DNA of 9,979 nucleotides from NCBI GenBank assembly GCA_030630585.1, contig DAOVMU010000041.1, forward strand, positions 1 through 9,979, written 5' to 3'. The notes beneath the pieces are model-generated. The model searched no databases. It was not told the DNA's origin and was given only the letters and a program-made list of their open reading frames with translations. Below are positions 4,934 through 9,979 of this stretch, piece after piece (positions within the stretch are counted from its first letter, which is position 1; each line of letters starts with the position of its first letter). Made by a program: the position numbers and the translations under genes. Origin of the DNA: Candidatus Bathyarchaeota archaeon (lineage in GTDB: Archaea; Thermoproteota; Bathyarchaeia; Bathyarchaeales; Bathycorpusculaceae).

Positions 4934-7072
4934 TTAGATTCTTGTTTCCTTTTCCGAAGGCTTCTCATAGCTAGTGGTGAAGCATTTTATTCTTTCAGAG
5001 AGTTTCTCAATGCTGTGATGAGCTTTCATGTCCTCTCTCCAGTCCTTCGGAAGTTTCTCCTTAAACCTTCCAGCCGCACGTTTATCCATCATCACTATTA
5101 TCCCCTTATCCTCAGGACTACGCAACAACCTTCCAGCAGACTGAGCCAAAGCATTCAAACAAGGAATTCCATTTGCATATTCCATGGCTTTGTCCCCAAA
5201 TCTCTCTCTGAAATATTTGACTAGAACCATTTGCAGTTCAGTTCGCTTAGGATAAGGTAAACCAACGGTTACCACAGCTGAAAGCAACGACCTACCATTC
5301 AGAGACATGTCAACACCCTCACTTATTTTGCCCCTAGCAACTCCGAAAATAACACACCGCTCATGAGACTTTAAAAACCGAAGCAAATCAACAATCTTAG
5401 TGCGCTTTTTCTCAACAACGAAAGGCAAATCAAAACTTGCAGCTTTTACAACTTCATGCATTATCGCATAAGACGGAAAGTAAACAGCCACTCTGCCATC
5501 AATCTGCCAAATAATCTTTTCCAGATGATCTGCAATTCTCTTCCATTGAGCTTCGCTACGTTCCTCAAACCTTGTTGTGACAGACATGTCAACAACAATA
5601 AGCCTGTTTTCACGTGGAAATGGACTTGGAAGCTCAATGTTTTCACAACGGTTACGCGCGATCCCTAAAACGTCAACGTAATAATCAGTATGCCAAAGCG
5701 TCCCAGACATAAGTACGGCAGAACGAAGCTCATTAATAACGCTTGCAGCCAAAGCAGGGTCAAGACATCGGATTCCAAGTCTTACACGCCGACTCTTATC
5801 TCTATCAACTTCGACCTTTGCGTACCGAGCGTAGCTTGAGCCTACCATGTTAATCCAGTCTGCAAGGAAAGCCGCACATCTAGACAAATAAGAAATTGGA
5901 TTCCCACCCGCCTCAGCCCTCTTATAACGAATAGCTTCCCCCAATTCTTCCAATTCAGAAATGATTTCCAGCAGCTTCTCATCATTGACTCTCAACCTTT
6001 TCAACAATGGCTTGATTATTCCACGCTTTCCTATAACATGCTCCACGTTAAGCCCGAATTCTCCATACACTTCCCCACCAAGCTTAACAGTAACGTCATC
6101 TAAAGCATCCAAAAATCCAAAATCATCAACCCCGAAAGCTTCAACTTCTCTTTTGGCTCTTCCAACAGATGCTGATGAAAGCTCATCCGAAAGAATGTGG
6201 GCAGCATAATGTGGCAAACTGTGAGCTTCATCAAAGATGCAGTTTACATCCTCCACTTTTATTCCAGCCCTTCCGAAAATCGATTTTCTGATGGAATCAA
6301 CAAGAAGGTAATTATAGTTGCCAACGATGATGTCGGCGTACTTGGCTAGAACCTTAGTAACTTCGTATGGGCATAGACCAGCATCAACGCTTATTTTATA
6401 CACTTCATCTGGAAGCAACGGGCCAATTTTCTTGATCTTATCAACAATGTTGTAAGCACGCCAGCTTAGCTTACGTCCTTTGCAAGTTTTCTCATAATAC
6501 TTGCACGTGTTCCCGAAGGTTCCATCCTTCAGATTTGTGCAGTAATGAAGAAAGCTGCTGTAGCTTATGCTGTTAAGCCTAGCATTCTCCCGCACATAGG
6601 GACACATAGCCCTCTTACTCTTGAAAATAGACACAACAAAATTAATGCTTGAATATTCCTTAATTCTCTTAAGCTCCCTACAATAGATTTCAAGCTGATT
6701 TCGAGTTCTAGTCAAGGCAAGAAGCCGCCCGATAGAATCATCCAGTTCTTTAGCCATAAAAAACGCTGTCAAAACAGAAATGGATTTGCCAGTGCCACAT
6801 GGAGAGGAAAGCAAGCCGATCTTCCTACTTTTAATCACATCAAAGACAAAATTTATTGCATCCCGTTGGAAAGGACGAAAACTAGAATAAGGAAAGAATC
6901 TTTCAAGCCCTGATTCCGCTTTTCTCTGAGCTTTCCTCGACAACTGCTTTGCAGCAACATGCTTTTTCCTTAAAAAGCTCCCGCAATCCATGCAAAAAAG
7001 ACTCTTCCTATAATCTTCAATAGAGTGAACAGCACCGCAACGGGGACAAACATACTTTATTCTTTGAGACAA
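4934..7072 (-). CDS. XPD/DinG-family DNA helicase with N-terminal zinc ribbon
   Basis: This 712-residue superfamily 2 enzyme is predicted to unwind DNA 5'-to-3' using ATP, in repair or clearing of DNA structures. An N-terminal zinc ribbon (Cys9, Cys12, Cys27, Cys30) precedes the helicase core. Walker A is SSPCGTGKS (Lys96), motif Ia is around LALTRTRNQ, the DEAH box is FDEAH (281-284), motif IV is around VAVYFPSY, motif V is GKISEGVDM, and motif VI is QSAGRLLR (Gln644, Arg648, Arg651). Cysteines 157, 178, 190, 197 and 234 lie where XPD enzymes bind a 4Fe-4S cluster; the family uses four, so one is extra or the set is rearranged. CPYE at 234 followed by NYNYLL is the usual end of that domain. 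The only reachable start is TTG at 7072, since an in-frame TAG stands directly before it. The family is firm; distinguishing XPD from DinG-like is less so. Confidence 0.88.
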   Translation of the reverse strand: MSQRIKYVCPRCGAVHSIEDYRKSLFCMDCGSFLRKKHVAAKQLSRKAQRKAESGLERFFPYSSFRPFQRDAINFVFDVIKSRKIGLLSSPCGTGKSISVLTAFFMAKELDDSIGRLLALTRTRNQLEIYCRELKRIKEYSSINFVVSIFKSKRAMCPYVRENARLNSISYSSFLHYCTNLKDGTFGNTCKYYEKTCKGRKLSWRAYNIVDKIKKIGPLLPDEVYKISVDAGLCPYEVTKVLAKYADIIVGNYNYLLVDSIRKSIFGRAGIKVEDVNCIFDEAHSLPHYAAHILSDELSSASVGRAKREVEAFGVDDFGFLDALDDVTVKLGGEVYGEFGLNVEHVIGKRGIIKPLLKRLRVNDEKLLEIISELEELGEAIRYKRAEAGGNPISYLSRCAAFLADWINMVGSSYARYAKVEVDRDKSRRVRLGIRCLDPALAASVINELRSAVLMSGTLWHTDYYVDVLGIARNRCENIELPSPFPRENRLIVVDMSVTTRFEERSEAQWKRIADHLEKIIWQIDGRVAVYFPSYAIMHEVVKAASFDLPFVVEKKRTKIVDLLRFLKSHERCVIFGVARGKISEGVDMSLNGRSLLSAVVTVGLPYPKRTELQMVLVKYFRERFGDKAMEYANGIPCLNALAQSAGRLLRSPEDKGIIVMMDKRAAGRFKEKLPKDWREDMKAHHSIEKLSERIKCFTTSYEKPSEKETRI

Positions 7073-7191
7073 CTATTCCAAACCTAGGTAGCAAATGGAC
7101 AAGGGCAGTCATAACCTTTTCCAAAAATTTACACGAAACTCATTAATTCAGGTCTGCTAATTGTCAGGGCAGCACGCGCTTTATTAACAAT

Positions 7192-7335
7192 GTGGAGAAG
7201 GAGGGCACGTACGCTTCTTGGCAAAAGGTTGAATCATTTGTTATGAGGAGTCAACAGTATCGTTTGAAGGAAAGGATTAAGAGTTCAGCTGTGCATTCTG
7301 ATTTCTCCAAAACAAATGATTACGAGGAAGCTTAG
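7192..7335 (+). CDS. candidate 47-codon small ORF in frame with and just upstream of DUF401
   Basis: The frame is open from 7147 (TAA at 7144) to TAG at 7333 and first offers a GTG at 7192, with ATG at 7243 as an alternative start giving 30 residues. The product includes ASWQKVESFVMRSQQYRLKE and then ends SKTNDYEEA: charged, helical in the middle, no membrane segment. It stops one codon before the TTG of the DUF401 gene and in the same frame (TAG, CAT, TTG). A TATA-like TTTATTAA at 7180-7187 would start transcription near 7207, which would favour ATG 7243, or make the whole stretch a leader. No ribosome site is clear and no family was recognised. It may be a coupled leader peptide, an N-terminal piece separated by a stop, or chance. 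Confidence 0.35.
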   Translation: MEKEGTYASWQKVESFVMRSQQYRLKERIKSSAVHSDFSKTNDYEEA

Positions 7336-7338
7336 CAT

Positions 7339-8550
7339 TTGGGATTCTTTGACCCTGCAACTGCAATTATCGCTTCGTTCTGTTTTCTAGGACTGATGAT
7401 ATACAAGCGTGTGAATCTTGGAGTAACCTTAAACTTGACGGCATTGCTTCTAGCTTTGCTTTCACTCGACTTGCAAGAAATTCCAACAATAATCCATAGA
7501 ACATCCGTTGATTTGAGTATGATGTCAGTTGTGCTTGCAACCTTCGGAATAATGTTGATGAGTCAGCTCTACAAAGAAACAAGAGTCATTAACGATTTAA
7601 GTGAAAGTCTAAGCAGAATAATCAAAAATTCGAAACTTTTGGTCAGCATACTTCCAGCAATTATAGGACTTCTCCCAGTTGCAGGCGGAGCATTAATGTC
7701 AGCGCCGCTTGTGGAAGCTGAAACAGATAAACTTGGATTGAAAGCCGAAAAGAAAACCTATGTAAACGTCTGGTTTAGACACACAATATTTCCAGTTTAC
7801 CCCATAAGCCAAGTTCTCATTCTTACAGCTACGCTTACAGGGTTAACGGTAACCTCCATCATTATACGCCAAATTCCAGTGGTCATCGCGATGGTTATAG
7901 TCGGCTACCTCATTGGTTTATGGAAAACAACTTCTACAGCAGGAAAAGAGGAGAACTCAGGAACAGACCCGGGTTCAGCGCTGAAAAGCTTCACAATTAC
8001 GTTTTCACCTATATTGGCTACAATAGTAGCAGTTGTCGGTTTAGGTGTTGATGTTTCCATAGCAGCATTCATAGGAGTGGCAGTTCTTCTTGTAATCGCC
8101 AGACCAAGCTTTAAAGTCTTCAAAAAACCCTTCATGAACTGGGCAACATACGGAATTACACTCGTGGCTTACGGTGCATTTCTCCTGAGAAACGTAGTTG
8201 AAGCAACAGAAATCTCTGAAGTCTTTGGCACATTCGTGGCCGGCGGAAGCATCAACAATCTCGCATTATTGATAGCTATTCCAGCAGTTCTAGCCTTTTT
8301 CGTTGGCTCCCCATTAGGGGCGGTAGCCATAAGCTTCTCAATATTAGAAGGGATACTGAATTTCACTCCTAAAAGTGCAGCCTTACTCTACATAAGCAGT
8401 TACCTCGGATATGTAATTGCACCAACTCACCTCTGCCTAATCTTAACCGCTGAATACTTCAAATGTTCATTAGGCAGACTCTACAAATACTTTATACCTT
8501 CTATGGCGTTTTCCCTTACAACAGCGATACTGCTGTACCTTCTAATCTGA
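7339..8550 (+). CDS. DUF401 family integral membrane protein (putative transporter)
   Basis: The 403-residue protein has about ten hydrophobic segments. DUF401 hallmarks are clear: GLLPVAGGALMSAPLVEAE (residues 110-128), NVWFRH followed by PVYP (143-155), and near the end GYVIAPTHLCLILTAEYF (357-374). The family is restricted to prokaryotes and resembles permeases of the ion-transporter type with conserved polar residues in broken helices; its substrate is unknown. The start is taken as TTG at 7339 because the first membrane segment begins at about residue 7 and no ATG precedes it in frame after the TAG at 7333. GAGG (7324-7327) lies 11 bases before it, and termination-reinitiation from the small ORF upstream is possible. 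It diverges from the helicase gene. The length is typical and no defects are seen. Confidence 0.88.
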   Translation: MGFFDPATAIIASFCFLGLMIYKRVNLGVTLNLTALLLALLSLDLQEIPTIIHRTSVDLSMMSVVLATFGIMLMSQLYKETRVINDLSESLSRIIKNSKLLVSILPAIIGLLPVAGGALMSAPLVEAETDKLGLKAEKKTYVNVWFRHTIFPVYPISQVLILTATLTGLTVTSIIIRQIPVVIAMVIVGYLIGLWKTTSTAGKEENSGTDPGSALKSFTITFSPILATIVAVVGLGVDVSIAAFIGVAVLLVIARPSFKVFKKPFMNWATYGITLVAYGAFLLRNVVEATEISEVFGTFVAGGSINNLALLIAIPAVLAFFVGSPLGAVAISFSILEGILNFTPKSAALLYISSYLGYVIAPTHLCLILTAEYFKCSLGRLYKYFIPSMAFSLTTAILLYLLI

Positions 8551-8573
8551 GACATGAAAATGAAATTGCGTTC

Positions 8574-8592
8574 GGGGTTTCCCCTCCTCTCT
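8574..8592 (+). terminator. possible terminator hairpin after DUF401
   Basis: GGGG-TTT-CCCC (8574-8584) followed by a pyrimidine run (TCCTCTCTT) lies about 25 bases past the stop codon. The loop is only three bases and T residues are interrupted, so support is limited. Confidence 0.3.
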
Positions 8593-8809
8593 TAGCATCT
8601 TGAATGCAGGTGGCAAATGTCAATATCGATTTTTCAATGTCCTTCTTTGACCACGTTAAGTAGGTTCTTGACGATTTCATCCAGTTGAGAATTAAAAATG
8701 AAACAAGAAGTTTCGCTGAAACTCTTTCACGGGGTTCTCTGTTCTACAGAGCGCTGACCCTGCAACCGGATATTCTGATTCTGAATATTGCAGAATTAAT
8801 AATAGCGAC

Positions 8810-9038
8810 ATGTACACAATACGCAACCGGGGGGTTGATTTGCAGGGAAAGGTAGATTTGTTGGAAGGAGAAGAAGTAAATTTTGAGAATGAGACAGAAG
8901 AGTGAAGTGTTAGAAAGAGAAAAAGCAAGTCTGTTGAAGAAGAAAAGCTTTCTCACAAAAACATTGAGTTTCAAATACCCCCACTGTAACCGTTCTTGCA
9001 TTATCCGTCGGAAAGGAGACAGCTATTGGGTAGAGTAG
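8810..9038 (+). pseudogene. possible frameshifted small coiled-coil gene
   Basis: Two short plus-strand frames overlap. The first (8810-8905, ATG start, 31 residues) ends LLEGEEVNFENETEE. The second (8889-9038, 49 residues) reads SEVLEREKASLLKKKSF and on to KYPHCNRSCIIRRKGD, then VE-stop. Joined by a +1 shift near 8890-8905 they would give one protein with a charged helical middle and a short Cys-containing tail. The first frame also stays open upstream of its ATG. The charged, heptad-like composition resembles coiled-coil proteins, but there is no clear promoter or ribosome site and no family was recognised. It could be a decayed gene, two tiny genes or chance in an A/G-rich stretch. Confidence 0.25.
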
Positions 9039-9060
9039 CACGCACGCGCTTGGGGCATAT

Positions 9061-9420
9061 TTAGTCTTTGCTTATTGATTTCTTGGCTTGTTCTTTTAAC
9101 TCTCTGATCTTGTCTACTGTTGGCATAACTTTTTGAAAAAGGTCCGTTCGTGCTTGAATTCCTTCTTTGATGAAGAAAGCTGCAGCCTCAGACCTGCTCT
9201 TAAAAATTTCAACCTCAACAAGCGCATCGATCCTTTTCAAGTCATCATCATTCAATCTCGTCATCACAACATTACTTCTACGTTCTAATCTCTTACTCAG
9301 CCTCATCAGAACTTTCTCTCTGATCTTTTTATGCGCATCCTCGAATTTCTTTGTAGCTTCTGCGCCCTCTTCTTCGGGACAACACATGATAATACATTCC
9401 TCATCTTCATTTTCGTTCAT
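9061..9420 (-). CDS. ribbon-helix-helix (CopG-like) domain protein
   Basis: This 119-residue protein has an acidic N-terminus with a cysteine cluster (CIIMCC, Cys9, Cys13, Cys14), a charged helical linker (about 22-48) and a ribbon-helix-helix domain at about 50-88: strand VVMTRLN, helix DDLKRIDALVEVEIF, then SRSEAAAFFIKEGI. This strand, helix, 'SRSEA' turn and helix order is typical of archaeal DNA-binding regulators that act as dimers. The C-terminal helix (about 93-114) may support dimerisation or partner binding. The start at ATG 9420 is chosen over longer readings because AGAGGTGAG ends 4 bases before it and the upstream codons are unconserved-looking; CTTAAGTAT (9473-9481) is a plausible TATA. 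The N-terminal cysteines could bind metal or sense redox state, which is unproven. A non-regulatory role is possible. Confidence 0.8.
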   Translation of the reverse strand: MNENEDEECIIMCCPEEEGAEATKKFEDAHKKIREKVLMRLSKRLERRSNVVMTRLNDDDLKRIDALVEVEIFKSRSEAAAFFIKEGIQARTDLFQKVMPTVDKIRELKEQAKKSISKD

Positions 9421-9424
9421 GAAA

Positions 9425-9433
9425 CTCACCTCT
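9425..9433 (-). promoter_or_regulatory. Shine-Dalgarno site deciding the ribbon-helix-helix start
   Basis: The minus strand reads AGAGGTGAG, 4 bases before ATG 9420. It argues against the 29-residue N-terminal extension that the open frame would allow. Confidence 0.65.
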
Positions 9434-9472
9434 GAATTCTCTGAAATGTGTATTATGTAAGTTGTAATTACC

Positions 9473-9481
9473 ATACTTAAG
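9473..9481 (-). promoter_or_regulatory. TATA-like element for the ribbon-helix-helix gene
   Basis: The minus strand reads CTTAAGTAT, the same 9-mer found before the zinc-ribbon gene. Transcription would start near 9451 with a leader of about 30 bases that contains the ribosome site. Confidence 0.4.
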
Positions 9482-9549
9482 CCTTTCCCTGTACGCGTGC
9501 AACACAAAACCGTTCAGGATAGAAAGTGAAATGCCGTAGGTTCATTCTA

Positions 9550-9577
9550 GGTGCCAAGGGCCGGGTTTGAACACGCC
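9550..9577 (-). other. tRNA 3'-end-like fragment (possible attachment-site relic)
   Basis: On the minus strand the segment has a T-loop GTTCAAAC, a T-stem 3' half CCGGC, an acceptor-like CCTTGGC, a discriminator-like A and then CC. The 5' half of the T stem (GCGTG) does not pair with CCGGC, and no GCCAAGG partner for the acceptor occurs at the expected distance upstream, so this is not a whole tRNA. Such 3' pieces are left where tyrosine integrases insert elements into tRNA genes. No integrase is present in the window. Confidence 0.4.
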
Positions 9578-9636
9578 ACAAATGGAGATATCACCCGCAA
9601 CTCTCTCTTTTTCAGTTCCTAAACAAATCAACAAAC

Positions 9637-9650
9637 TACAAGAAAAAGGT
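9637..9650 (-). terminator. T-rich stretch after the OB-fold gene
   Basis: The minus strand reads CCTTTTTCTTG about 11-24 bases beyond the stop codon at 9661. Archaeal RNA polymerase often terminates at such T-runs without a hairpin. Confidence 0.4.
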
Positions 9651-9660
9651 GATAGACAAT

Positions 9661-9979
9661 TCATTCGATGACGCTTAAGCTTCCGCGCCTTCCTATTCTT
9701 AACTGGCGTTCACCCCTAAACCTAGTTACTTTGCCATTTTTGATGTTAATTAAGTCTCCCTCAGAAATGATGTTGATCTGCTGGTTCCATAAACTAATTC
9801 TAATTGACCCTGTTTCGTCGGCGATAAGGGCATTCGATACATAAACCATATTGCCAGATCTAGTGTACACCATTTTCGATTTTGGGATCTCAAGCACTTT
9901 CGCCTTCAGGTTGATCCGTTTCATTCCAGCTTTCAAGTTCTTAATCCTAGGATTTGCTCCCTCATAGCTCTTAACTAAA
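9661..9979 (-). CDS. RPA-like single-stranded DNA-binding OB-fold protein (5' end outside the window)
   Basis: The frame is open from the TGA at 9661 through the window edge, so at least 106 residues are seen and the start lies beyond 9979. The order ANPRIKNLKAGMKRINLKAK, then VLEIPKSKMVYTRSGN, ALIADETGSIRISLWN, GDLINIKNGKVTRFRGE and QLRIGRRGSLSVIE matches the five-stranded OB fold of archaeal RPA/SSB proteins, with the typical ADETG, SLW and GD-IxIxNG elements. It would coat single-stranded DNA in replication and repair, or be a related RNA-binding OB protein. A TTG at 9936 could be read as a start, but family-typical sequence (IKNLKAG) continues upstream of it, so that start is rejected. 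Zinc-finger or acidic tails of longer RPAs are absent at this C-terminus. Confidence 0.85.
   Translation of the reverse strand, partial: LVKSYEGANPRIKNLKAGMKRINLKAKVLEIPKSKMVYTRSGNMVYVSNALIADETGSIRISLWNQQINIISEGDLINIKNGKVTRFRGERQLRIGRRGSLSVIE

Larger units (their letters stand above)
8551..9060. other. 510-base interval without a convincing intact gene
   Basis: ORFs of 78 and 85 codons on the minus strand (8692-8928, 8744-9001) are rich in Phe, Ser and Leu and look like the antisense of A-rich sequence. The stretch holds small hairpins: ATTCTG/CAGAAT (8778-8796) and CAACC-GGGG-GGTTG (8824-8837), and the repeated 8-mer GCAACCGG (8762 region and 8823). Two overlapping plus-strand ORFs with protein-like composition are listed separately as possible gene relics. 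Another broken reading on the minus strand (about 8560-8740) may be a relic as well. Confidence 0.5.

Noticed and set aside
8692..9001. Two overlapping minus-strand ORFs of 78 and 85 codons
   Set aside because: Their Phe/Leu/Ser-rich composition is what antisense of A/G-rich sequence gives, and no start signals are visible.
7171..9053. Recurring GCACGCGC-type words near 7171 and 9042
   Set aside because: Too short and without matching flanks or periodic spacing; no CRISPR-like or insertion-sequence structure is present.

Overview
The window looks like a chromosomal segment of a moderately A+T-rich archaeon. The reasons are AT-rich TATA-type elements placed about 25-35 bases before starts, with several genes leaderless or nearly so, alongside strong GGTGA-type Shine-Dalgarno sites. 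There is also an XPD-type helicase, an archaeal-style RPA OB-fold protein, an NSUN-type RNA methyltransferase without a PUA domain, DUF401/DUF3096/DUF5654-like membrane proteins and an archaeal tRNA-Gly. The small-protein content resembles uncultured TACK-group archaea (Bathyarchaeia-like), but that placement is inference.

Left part (1-3600). On the minus strand lie an RNA m5C methyltransferase (86-973), then a gap of about 300 bases with a hairpin, then three very small genes, each with its own promoter: a two-helix DUF5654-like membrane protein (1272-1526), a 53-residue basic Gly/Lys protein with a GTG start (1696-1857) and a two-helix DUF3096-like protein (2068-2262). Diverging from the last is a large secreted or membrane-tethered surface protein (2422-3546) with two DUF11-like beta domains and a C-terminal GYWKNHP domain.

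Middle (3600-7340). A tRNA-Gly(GCC) gene with encoded CCA (3791-3867, minus) is followed by direct and inverted repeats. Upstream come an 84-residue zinc-ribbon protein (4007-4261), a winged-helix regulator (4403-4738) and a long XPD/DinG-type helicase with an N-terminal zinc ribbon and a TTG start (4934-7072), all on the minus strand. A perfect 14-base palindrome sits just upstream of the zinc-ribbon gene's TATA element.

Right part (7190-9979). A possible 47-codon ORF ends in TAG and is followed, in the same frame and one codon later, by the TTG start of a DUF401 family membrane protein (7339-8550, plus). A gap of about 510 bases holds only possible coding relics. Then, on the minus strand, come a ribbon-helix-helix-type protein (9061-9420), a short fragment resembling a tRNA 3' end (9550-9577), and an RPA-like OB-fold protein that runs off the right edge (9661 to beyond 9979).

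Most genes appear individually promoted, not in long operons. Functions fall into RNA modification, DNA repair or ssDNA handling, small envelope proteins, cell surface and transcription control. No CRISPR array, transposase, integrase or rRNA was seen. The observations most worth a follow-up are the in-frame TAG between the small ORF and DUF401, the tRNA 3'-end fragment as a possible old integration scar, the zinc-ribbon/XPD fusion, and the cluster of tiny envelope-type genes.
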